64,000 bases of DNA from a bacterium. GTDB lineage: Bacteria > Vulcanimicrobiota > Xenobia > Xenobiales > Xenobiaceae. Numbering within the stretch: the first letter of the stretch is position 1; every line of letters starts with the position of its first letter. The stretch is from NCBI GenBank assembly GCA_022839105.1, contig JALHDH010000006.1:34361-98360 (forward strand), given 5' to 3'. Below the pieces are notes generated by a model. The model made no database searches and had not been told where the DNA came from. It saw only the letters and a list, made by a program, of their open reading frames with translations. Made by a program: the position numbers and the translations under genes. Below are positions 1-6,687 of the stretch, in pieces.

Positions 1-49
1 GGAGGAGGGGCGGACCATCCCGCCCCCACCCCAGACTGAAGACGAGTAG
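1..49 (+). CDS. 3' end of an upstream gene (partial)
   Basis: An open frame enters from the left edge and stops at TAG 47-49. Its last residues are acidic and proline-rich (EEGRTIPPPPQTEDE). The next gene's Shine-Dalgarno begins 15 bases later, so the two may be in one operon. Too little is present to name a function, and the frame could be chance. Confidence 0.4.
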   Translation, partial: EEGRTIPPPPQTEDE

Positions 50-79
50 GCCCACAGTCTTTCCAGGAGGATTCGGAAC

Positions 80-967
80 TTGCAGGTCCCCAAAGGCAAC
101 ATCCTGATCGAGGACGAGACGCTCCCGTACTCGGACATCAACACGATGCTCACCAACCTGGTGGAGGACACCTTCACCGGTTACGTGAAGCTGGACCTCC
201 AGGATTCCTCGGGCCTGGTCTTCTATTCCGAGGGGAACCTGATCCGGGCCATGGAGGTCGATCCCGCCAGTGGAAGCGCCTCGGTCCACCTGCTGCCCCG
301 ACTCCTGAACCGGATCAAGAATCGCGATCTGGCCGTCTCCACCTACGTCGCTTCGGGGCAGATCGTCGACGTTCTGGGCGGACTCTTCGCATTCCAGCCC
401 CTGTACCTCGACTATGAGGTCAAGCGACGCGAGCTCAAGAAGGTCCTGACCAACCTCGAGACCGGGGAATACAGCGGGATCATCAAGATGGCCAGCCGGG
501 AAGGGACCCACTTCCTGTTGATGGACCGGGGAGAGCTGGTCACCGACCGCTTCAGCCGCGAGTATGGTCAGATCCTTTGCGGGACCGACGCCGTCAGCGA
601 GTTGCTGGACTATGTCCACAAGAACGGCGCAACGCTCAACGTCTACGCCGAGAAGGCCACCGAGATCGAGAACCGCCGCCGCCTGAAGGAGGAGGAACTC
701 GAGAAGATCAAGCAGCTCATCGCACGCCAGGATGGGACGTTCTTCCGGGCCGGAGACATCGTCAAGGTGGACGAGTACATCGTGCGCGAGTGGGGCCTGG
801 ATGCCAAGACGACCTTCAACGTCGAGTTGGAGACCTCCGATGGCGATCTGTATGAGTACAAGTGCCAGGCGGCCCGCAAGATGGGGGGCTATGCCGGGCT
901 GGCACCGGCGATGATCAAGAAGATGGGCATCAAGGAAGGCGACCTGATCACCATCCGGCCCGTCTAG
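80..967 (+). CDS. DUF4388-like (PATAN-type) sensing/regulatory protein
   Basis: This is a 295-residue soluble protein with no signal peptide or membrane segment. The start is a TTG at 80, nine bases after AGGAGG (65-70); an in-frame stop at 47-49 excludes anything earlier. Residues about 10-110 and 115-190 look like two related alpha/beta units with GxV/GII-K and LVF/LLM turns, as in DUF4388 (PATAN) domains of bacterial signalling proteins. A charged helix follows (residues 190-225, rich in E, K, R), then a compact C-terminal domain ending in KMGIKEGDLITIRPV, which resembles a small beta-barrel. A strong hairpin terminator follows 19 bases after the stop. The family assignment comes from pattern recognition; the biological role is unknown, with regulation of gliding or pili conceivable given the roadblock proteins nearby. 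Confidence 0.7.
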   Translation: MQVPKGNILIEDETLPYSDINTMLTNLVEDTFTGYVKLDLQDSSGLVFYSEGNLIRAMEVDPASGSASVHLLPRLLNRIKNRDLAVSTYVASGQIVDVLGGLFAFQPLYLDYEVKRRELKKVLTNLETGEYSGIIKMASREGTHFLLMDRGELVTDRFSREYGQILCGTDAVSELLDYVHKNGATLNVYAEKATEIENRRRLKEEELEKIKQLIARQDGTFFRAGDIVKVDEYIVREWGLDAKTTFNVELETSDGDLYEYKCQAARKMGGYAGLAPAMIKKMGIKEGDLITIRPV

Positions 968-985
968 GACCTTCTGGGCTCAAGA

Positions 986-1016
986 CGAAAGAGGCGCCCG
1001 AAGGGCGCCTCTTTCG
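986..1016. terminator. Bidirectional intrinsic terminator
   Basis: A perfect 14-bp stem (986-999 with 1003-1016) closes on a 3-base loop. The stem begins CGAAAG and ends CTTTCG, so both strands read a GC hairpin followed by T residues. It sits between the convergent genes ending at 967 (+) and 1048 (-). Confidence 0.85.
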
Positions 1017-1047
1017 TTCGGGCCGGGTCGCCGGGTGGCTTGGGCGA

Positions 1048-2457
1048 TCAGGCTCCGCGGCGGGGAAGGCGGACCCCGCCGATCACGATCCAGTCCTCGG
1101 ACTTCTCGATGGTGCCGGCCTTCTCGGGAGAAGTGGGCTTCATGAGATCCTCTGGACGGGTGGTGTGATCGACCTCGAGGTCGGTCAGCCGGTTCCAGGT
1201 GCCCGTGGCCGGATCGCAGGACCACAGCGCCGGACCCTCGCTGAAGAGGACTCGACCATCCTCAAGATCGCCCTCCAGTTGGAACTTCTGGCGGGACGGG
1301 TCCAGGAGGATCTCGGCGTGGGTGGTTCCGTCGGTCCCCAGGCGGGAAACCCGATCCTCGTGCCGGATCAGCACGGTTCCCGGTTGGGTCCCGCTGCGGA
1401 AGGTGTCGGCCTTGGCCTTCAGGTCGGCGACCTTCTCGGGCTTGCCCTCGGCGGTGATCACCCGGACCTCCCTGCCACCGTCGTGGAAGAAGAGGCTGCC
1501 GTCCGGATTGACCAAGAAGCGGGTCGTGTCCGAGAACTCGCCAGTCGCCCACTTCTGGGTCCCGTCGGCGGTGAGTCGGACGAAAGCCGTGCGAGTCAGG
1601 GTGGTGGGCATGAAGTGATCCGGATCGAAGTGCCGCCCCATCCCGGGGAACCCGAACATCCCGCCCCGGGGAGAGCGCATGGTCAGGTAGCTGCTCCGCT
1701 GGATCAGCACGTCCCCGTCGGACAGGCCCCAGGCCCTCTCGGTGGAGTAACTGGTCCGCTCCTCCGCCGGCCAGGTGGGAAGAGGCGTCGCCGTGGCGCC
1801 GGAACCTCCGGGGGCCAGGCGGATGGCCTTCTGGCCCGCAAGGATCATCAGGCCCCCCTCCGGGGTGGGCTGGATGGTGCGCGCCCGGACTCCGACCAGG
1901 TCGCCCGGAAGTGCGATCTCCTGGCCGTCCGGGGCGGTTGCGCGCACCGTCTCCCCATCCCGAAGCTGTTCCAGGCGCATGCCCGTCCCGTCCTGGTGGT
2001 GCGCCCGAATGGCCGGGCCTCCGGTGTGGCTCTCGGTCAGACGGCCGTCCGCCGAAGCGATCAGCCGACCATCCGGAGTCCCCAGATGGATCCTGCCATC
2101 CGGTGCCACACCCACATGCGCGATCCGATTCTCGCCCAAGGCCAGTTCCCAGGAAATCTTCCCTTGAGGGTCCACGGCCGCAAGATACGCCTTCTTGCCC
2201 TGACCGCTCTCGCTGTAGCCGATGTACAGGGTCCCGTCCGAGGCTCGAGCCCAGGCCGTGGGGCGGTAGTTGGATTCCGACTTCTTGAGCTGATTGCCCT
2301 GGGTCAGGGTCCGGGCTGCGCGCCGCAGTCGATCCGGATCCTCGGCGGGGCCCGCGCTCTCGAAGCGATCCGAAGGCGCAGCGGGGACCGGAGCACTCGG
2401 CGGATGCGGGAGCGGCGTGCCTGTTGGGATGGGGTTGAGGTTGACGTTGACGTTCAC
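1048..2457 (-). CDS. PQQ-like beta-propeller repeat protein with Pro-rich N-terminus
   Basis: This 469-residue protein starts with GTG at 2457, 15 bases after the upstream gene's stop, so the two form an operon. There is no signal peptide. Residues 1-60 are low complexity (Pro, Ala, Asn) and carry the short motif SDRFE at 29-33, which also occurs in the N-terminal extension of the adenylate kinase in this window. From about residue 65, repeats with DG-x-L/I and L-x-x-DG turns recur roughly every 40 residues, as in PQQ/WD-type propellers. It is probably a structural or interaction scaffold; no catalytic residues are evident. The propeller fold is inferred from repeat spacing, and function and partners are unknown. 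Confidence 0.75.
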   Translation of the reverse strand: MNVNVNLNPIPTGTPLPHPPSAPVPAAPSDRFESAGPAEDPDRLRRAARTLTQGNQLKKSESNYRPTAWARASDGTLYIGYSESGQGKKAYLAAVDPQGKISWELALGENRIAHVGVAPDGRIHLGTPDGRLIASADGRLTESHTGGPAIRAHHQDGTGMRLEQLRDGETVRATAPDGQEIALPGDLVGVRARTIQPTPEGGLMILAGQKAIRLAPGGSGATATPLPTWPAEERTSYSTERAWGLSDGDVLIQRSSYLTMRSPRGGMFGFPGMGRHFDPDHFMPTTLTRTAFVRLTADGTQKWATGEFSDTTRFLVNPDGSLFFHDGGREVRVITAEGKPEKVADLKAKADTFRSGTQPGTVLIRHEDRVSRLGTDGTTHAEILLDPSRQKFQLEGDLEDGRVLFSEGPALWSCDPATGTWNRLTDLEVDHTTRPEDLMKPTSPEKAGTIEKSEDWIVIGGVRLPRRGA

Positions 2458-2472
2458 GGCTTGCCCTGACTC

Positions 2473-3111
2473 CTAATACTCTCGGGAAGAGGCTTGGGGG
2501 CGGATTTCCTGGATCCAGTTATAACCTTCGACCTGGCGGGTCAGCAGGATGGAACCCGGGGTGTCGCCGCCCCGGATGCTTCCCGTCATGGGGTTTCCAT
2601 CCAGGGTGCCCTGCAGATGGGTGACCTGACCTTGAGGATCGGGTCGCCCGGCCAGGTGCAGCGCAACCGAGCCGAAGTGGCCCACCAGTTGGAAGCCCAG
2701 GGTCCAGGGATCCACGCCGAGCTGCTGGTGCACGGGGACATCCCCCACCTGGCCGGAGTATCGGAATCCTCCCAGAAGGGTGTCGATCCGCATGCGGTCC
2801 TGGGAGTTGCCGATGCGTCCCTGCACCTGCAGGCCCATCGGGTTGCTCAGGACCGAGGCCTCCAGGGGCTGGTCTCCTGCGTTCCCGGAAATCCGGAGAC
2901 CCTGGAAGGTCTTCTCCAGCCGGTAGCAGACCTGGGTCTCCGTGCCATCCGGGGCCTGGATCCTGTTGAAGACGTCCACCACCGGGGTTCGGTTCAGCAT
3001 CTGTCCCGTGACGAGGTTGGAAACGGCGTCAGCCGAGGGTGAGGCCATGGCCTCCAGGGGGGTGTCCACGCGATCAAAGCGGACGGGATGGGGATTGGAG
3101 CGGATCTGCAT
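2473..3111 (-). CDS. Beta-rich protein of unknown function
   Basis: This 212-residue protein is first in a two-gene unit with the propeller protein. The ATG at 3111 is preferred over the in-frame GTG (3153) and ATG (3147) because those lie inside or at the -10 box proposed at 3152-3157; the predicted transcript would start near 3145. The Shine-Dalgarno is poor (AAGGA adjoining the ATG), so the start is uncertain. After a 35-residue Pro/Ser-rich head, short beta-hairpin-like units with a G-x-x-G pattern follow (LRISGNAG, FRYSGQVG, LHLAGRP, MTGSIRGG). No known domain, signal peptide or membrane segment is recognised. Confidence 0.6.
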   Translation of the reverse strand: MQIRSNPHPVRFDRVDTPLEAMASPSADAVSNLVTGQMLNRTPVVDVFNRIQAPDGTETQVCYRLEKTFQGLRISGNAGDQPLEASVLSNPMGLQVQGRIGNSQDRMRIDTLLGGFRYSGQVGDVPVHQQLGVDPWTLGFQLVGHFGSVALHLAGRPDPQGQVTHLQGTLDGNPMTGSIRGGDTPGSILLTRQVEGYNWIQEIRPQASSREY

Positions 3112-3151
3112 TCCTTTGAGCCGCCTTCTCAAGATTCCGGGTCTCATTTCC

Positions 3152-3196
3152 ACTATAAGAGGGGAGGCCCCTGCAGTTGGTGAACTGGATGTGAAC
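3152..3196 (-). promoter_or_regulatory. Direct-repeat promoter (GTTCAC x2, 22 bp, TATAGT)
   Basis: On the minus strand GTTCAC occurs at 3196-3191 and again at 3185-3180, exactly 11 bp apart. After 22 bp comes TATAGT (3157-3152). There is no good -35 hexamer. The 11-bp repeat replacing a -35 box is the layout used by PhoB/PhoP-type response regulators. The same arrangement precedes adk (15847-15891) and, in a longer version, the C39-like peptidase gene. Confidence 0.5.
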
Positions 3197-3269
3197 GGTG
3201 CCCGGGGCGCCGGCGCAGGATCTTCCTTCTCATGGGAGAAGGGGCCGCTCGCAAGTCTGGAGGTCGCCC

Positions 3270-3626
3270 GTGTCCGATACCGCTGAGATCCTCGAAGCCT
3301 TCTCCCGTCTGGATGGGGTCTTTGGAGCCCTGGTCCTGAATGGCGAGGGTCAGATCTGCGCCGAACATCTGGTCGATTTTGCAGATCGGGACGGCTTGTC
3401 CGCGGCGGTGCACCGCAGTCGCAATCTGGCTGGCCGCCTGACCGGCGCCCTGGGCCAGGGCAACCTGACCCAGCAGGCCCTGGAGTTCGAGGACTCCCAG
3501 GTCATCGTCGAGATCCTGGAAGGCGGTCATGCCCTGGCGGTGGCTGCGGCCGCGACCGCCAACCTGGGACGCATCCGTCTTGAACTCCGCAAGAACAGGA
3601 AGGCCGTCGAATCCAGCCTGGCTTGA
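3270..3626 (+). CDS. Roadblock/LC7-domain protein (MglB-like)
   Basis: This 118-residue protein is one roadblock/LC7 domain: an N-terminal helix (DTAEILEAFSRLDGVFGALV), a beta-hairpin around NGEGQI, a long central helix and the C-terminal strands QVIVEILEGGHALAVAA. Start is GTG at 3270 with GGAGG at 3259-3263, six bases upstream. In bacteria such proteins bind or activate small Ras-like GTPases (MglA) that set polarity and control gliding or type IV pili; no MglA gene lies in this window. It is the first gene of a tight run (receiver, kinase, TPR-roadblock) and so probably belongs to the same signalling pathway. Confidence 0.8.
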   Translation: MSDTAEILEAFSRLDGVFGALVLNGEGQICAEHLVDFADRDGLSAAVHRSRNLAGRLTGALGQGNLTQQALEFEDSQVIVEILEGGHALAVAAAATANLGRIRLELRKNRKAVESSLA

Positions 3627-3634
3627 GGAATTCC

Positions 3635-4021
3635 ATGCCCCACAGGATCCTCGTCGCAGACGATGAGCCCCATATCGTCGAACTGGTCCGGGTCAGCCTG
3701 GAGGAGTTCGACGTGGAGGTCCTGGACGCCCCCGACGGAGAGGCGGCCCTGGCGGCCGCGCGTCGCCTCCAACCCGAGATCCTCCTGCTCGACGTCATGA
3801 TGCCCAGGGTCGATGGATTCGAGGTGTGTCGTCGTCTCAAGGCCGAACCTTCGACCCGCGGGATCATCGTGATCATGTTCACGGCCAAGGCCCTGGAGGC
3901 AGATCGCCAGCGTGCCCGGGAAGTGGGCGCCCAGGGCTACGTCACCAAGCCGTTCAGCCCCATGCAACTGGCTTCGGTGGTTCGGGAGCGCCTGCGGGAA
4001 CTTCCGTCCGCAGTCGAGTGA
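3635..4021 (+). CDS. Stand-alone CheY-like receiver
   Basis: This 128-residue single-domain response regulator has the acidic pocket DDE at 9-11, the phosphoacceptor Asp53 (LLLDVMMP), Thr83 (MFTA) and Lys105 (VTKP), so all active residues are present. There is no output domain, so it acts by binding partners or in a phosphorelay. The ATG at 3635 has GAGGA five bases upstream. The stop overlaps the histidine kinase start as TGATG, so the two are translationally coupled and the kinase is its likely phosphodonor. Confidence 0.92.
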   Translation: MPHRILVADDEPHIVELVRVSLEEFDVEVLDAPDGEAALAAARRLQPEILLLDVMMPRVDGFEVCRRLKAEPSTRGIIVIMFTAKALEADRQRAREVGAQGYVTKPFSPMQLASVVRERLRELPSAVE

Positions 4022-5607
4022 TGGTCGGGGGCCAGGAGGGGCGACCCAGAGAGCAGTTGGCCGCCCTGTATGAGATCGGCCGGGCCTTGAACTCCACCCT
4101 GGAACCGGATGAAGTCCTGGACCTGATCCTGGGCATGACCCTGGATCTCTTCTCGGCAGATGCGGGGTCCATCATGCTGCTCCATGAGGGGCTTCTCCGG
4201 ATCCACCGGGCCCGCGGCCTTCCCCCGGAGGTCGTGGAGAAGACGGTGGTCCCCCTGGGCCAGGGGATCGCCGGATGGGTCGCCCTCACGGGCGAGATGC
4301 TGCTTCTGAACGGCCGGATCGACGACCCCCGGTTTCGCAACCTGGTTCGCCGGGACGACGAGATCTCGTCTTCGTTGTGCACCCCCCTGCGCAGTCGCCA
4401 GGGGGTGATCGGGGTCATGATGGTCCGCCGGGCGGGTTCGACGCCCTTCAGCCGGAGCCAACTCGATTTCTTCGCCTCAGTTGCCGACCAGGCCGCGCTG
4501 GCCCTGGAGAACGCCCGGCTCTTCCGGAGCGAACAGGAGCGTTCCTGGCAACTGGCCCGGGAGCAACAGAAGTTCCAGGCCATCTTCCGGGACATGGCCG
4601 ACGGGGTGCTGGTCATCGACCCCTCGGATCGGATCGCCCACCTGAACGCCTCGGCCCGGCGTCTCCTGGACCGGGCCGGGGAAATCTCGGGTCTGTGCCT
4701 GGCCGAGCTTCTGCCCCGATTCCCCCTGGAACTGGTTCGCGAGACCCTCAAGACACAATCGGAGCCCTTCGAGGCCGACGTCACGCTCCAATCCGGCTCG
4801 GGGAACTCGGTCCTCAGGGTGACGGCCACCTCGCTCGGACCCTGTCCTGTCGAGCCCGAGGGTCTGGTGCTGCTCCTCCACGACGTGACCGAGAGGGTGC
4901 GGGTCGAGAGGATGAAGTCGGAGTTCCTTTCGGCGGTCTCCCACGAACTGAAGACTCCTCTGACCACCGTCTCGGGTTTCCTGGAGCTGATGCTGAATCG
5001 CGAGTATGATCGGCCTCGGCAGGAGCAGTACCTCTCCATCAGCCTGGCCGAGGCCCAGCGACTTCAGCGCCTGATCGAGGACCTGCTGACCTTGTCGCGC
5101 CTGGAATCCGGGCAGTTCCACCTGCAGCCCGGACCGGTCCGCCTGGATCGCGTGGCGGCCGGGGTCCTTTCGGGCTTCTCCGAGCGTTACCCGGGATTCT
5201 CCTTCAAGCTCGAGGTCCTCGGAGAGATCCCGGAAGTTCAGGGGGACGGGGATCTGCTCGCCCAGGTCCTGCTCAACCTCCTGTCCAACAGCGTCAAGTA
5301 CAGCCCCGATGGGGGGGAGGTCCGGGTCCTGGTGCGCGCCGAAAACCAGAGCGTCCGAGTTTCGGTCGAAGACCAGGGAATCGGGATCCCCAGGGATAAG
5401 ATCCCCTTCGTCTTCGACAGGTTCTTCAGAGTCGACAACTCCCTGACCCGCAGCACTGGCGGGACCGGCCTGGGGCTGGCCAATGCCCGCTACATCGTCG
5501 AGGGGCATGGGGGGACCATCTGGGGCGAGAGCCCTGGAGAGAAGGGAAGCCGGTTCACTTTCGTCTTGCCCTGCGAGCGGAAGGAACCTCAAGAGAGCGA
5601 GGCTTGA
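4021..5607 (+). CDS. GAF-PAS sensor histidine kinase
   Basis: This 528-residue kinase is probably cytoplasmic, as no membrane helix is seen. Order: GAF (about 15-165), a short helix, PAS (about 180-290, beginning FQAIFRDMADGVLVID), HisKA with phosphoacceptor His308 (VSHELKTPL), and HATPase_c with N box (LLNLLSNSVKYS), G1 (VEDQGIGIP), F box (FDRFFR) and G2 (GGTGLGLA). All motifs are intact. It overlaps the receiver gene at ATG 4021 and is followed directly by the TPR-roadblock gene. The GAF and PAS domains imply detection of an internal small molecule or redox state; the ligand cannot be told from sequence. Confidence 0.93.
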   Translation: MVGGQEGRPREQLAALYEIGRALNSTLEPDEVLDLILGMTLDLFSADAGSIMLLHEGLLRIHRARGLPPEVVEKTVVPLGQGIAGWVALTGEMLLLNGRIDDPRFRNLVRRDDEISSSLCTPLRSRQGVIGVMMVRRAGSTPFSRSQLDFFASVADQAALALENARLFRSEQERSWQLAREQQKFQAIFRDMADGVLVIDPSDRIAHLNASARRLLDRAGEISGLCLAELLPRFPLELVRETLKTQSEPFEADVTLQSGSGNSVLRVTATSLGPCPVEPEGLVLLLHDVTERVRVERMKSEFLSAVSHELKTPLTTVSGFLELMLNREYDRPRQEQYLSISLAEAQRLQRLIEDLLTLSRLESGQFHLQPGPVRLDRVAAGVLSGFSERYPGFSFKLEVLGEIPEVQGDGDLLAQVLLNLLSNSVKYSPDGGEVRVLVRAENQSVRVSVEDQGIGIPRDKIPFVFDRFFRVDNSLTRSTGGTGLGLANARYIVEGHGGTIWGESPGEKGSRFTFVLPCERKEPQESEA

Positions 5608-6674
5608 CCAGGAAGATGGAGACCATGACCACCATGGAGCGACAGCTCGAAGAGGCTCGGATGGCCGTCCGTGAGGCCCCGGAGGACCTCGAGACCTTGT
5701 TGGCCTGCGGGCAGATCTGCCTGCGCCGAGACCTGCGCCTGGAGGCCCTGCAGCATTTCCAGGCCGTGTTGGAGGTCCAGCCTCGGGTCGAAGCCCGCCT
5801 GGGCCTGGCTCAGCTCTTCGCGCGCCAACAGCACCATCTCGAGGCCTACGACGAGCTCAGGCGCCTCTTCGAGCTCGAACCCCTGCACGTGCTCGGACAT
5901 GCCCTGCTCCGCTCCTTGAAGGCGCGGGAGCCCGTCCCCCAGGATCTCCAGCCTCGGCTGGAATTCGTGCCCTCGCGCAAGGATCTGGCCGAGCAGCGCC
6001 GACTTCTGGAAGTCGAGCGGGAGCTGCTGACCGCTGAGGTCGACCAGTATCGGGTCCTGTCCGGTGCCCCGGACGCCGAGCCCATCCTCCAGTATCATTT
6101 CGAGGAATCTCGCCAGCGGGTCGAGCGCCTCCACGAACTCCTGGAATGCCTGGAAGCCTGGGAGAAGCAGGCCCTCGAGGTGCATCCGGGAGAGGTTTGC
6201 GAGCAGGGCGAAGCTCCTGAGCCCGGCCAGTCCTCCGCACCCCCTCCGACTTCCGAATCCGAATTGCCGGTTCGGGCCGCGGTCTCTCCGGAGGTCCTGC
6301 AGAGCTTCTACGCCGAGATCCGTCTTCAGGTCGACGAGATCCTGGGCCGGCTGGGGCGGACCCGGGGCGTGCTCGGTTCGCTGTTGCTGGCGGAGGATTT
6401 CGGCCTGGTCTGGCAGGTCGGTTTCGAGGCAGAGGTCGAGCCGGTCCTTCGGGATGTCCTGGAAGGGGTCGCCCTGCTGCGCGCCTATAGCCAGGCCTTC
6501 AGGAGCTGGATCATGGAGAGCGAGGGCGGCCTCTTCGTCGTCCAACAGGTCGATCCCGGCCATCTGCTGCTGGTCTGTGGGAAGGCCGGAGCCAATCTCG
6601 GGACCCTGCGCTACACGATCGAGAAGAACCGGATCGATCTGGCCCGACTCGTCCAGAAACGCCCTCTGTCTTGA
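5604..6674 (+). CDS. TPR protein with C-terminal roadblock domain
   Basis: This is a 356-residue soluble protein. Residues 15-110 contain TPR-like helix pairs (LLACGQICLRRDLRLEALQHF and following); 115-200 form a charged coiled-coil-like stretch; 200-235 is a Pro/Ser-rich linker. Residues 240-350 resemble a second roadblock domain, with a long helix, an LLLAEDFGLVW strand and FVVQQVDPGHLLLVC. The start is ambiguous: TTG 5604 overlaps the kinase stop, while ATG 5616 and ATG 5625 also fit, each with a weak Shine-Dalgarno. With the 118-residue roadblock protein upstream it could form a heterodimer acting on a small GTPase. Confidence 0.72.
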   Translation: MTRKMETMTTMERQLEEARMAVREAPEDLETLLACGQICLRRDLRLEALQHFQAVLEVQPRVEARLGLAQLFARQQHHLEAYDELRRLFELEPLHVLGHALLRSLKAREPVPQDLQPRLEFVPSRKDLAEQRRLLEVERELLTAEVDQYRVLSGAPDAEPILQYHFEESRQRVERLHELLECLEAWEKQALEVHPGEVCEQGEAPEPGQSSAPPPTSESELPVRAAVSPEVLQSFYAEIRLQVDEILGRLGRTRGVLGSLLLAEDFGLVWQVGFEAEVEPVLRDVLEGVALLRAYSQAFRSWIMESEGGLFVVQQVDPGHLLLVCGKAGANLGTLRYTIEKNRIDLARLVQKRPLS

Positions 6675-6687
6675 GGCCCTCCGGATC

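Noticed and set aside
862..2469. A 535-codon plus-strand frame opposite the propeller gene
   Set aside because: No recognisable domain; it starts inside the preceding gene and crosses a strong terminator at 986-1016.
6064..6687. N-terminal extension of the O-antigen ligase-like gene back to 6064
   Set aside because: It overlaps the TPR-roadblock gene in another frame and encodes Arg/Ser-rich sequence with no protein-like pattern; TTG 6688 is the first sensible start.
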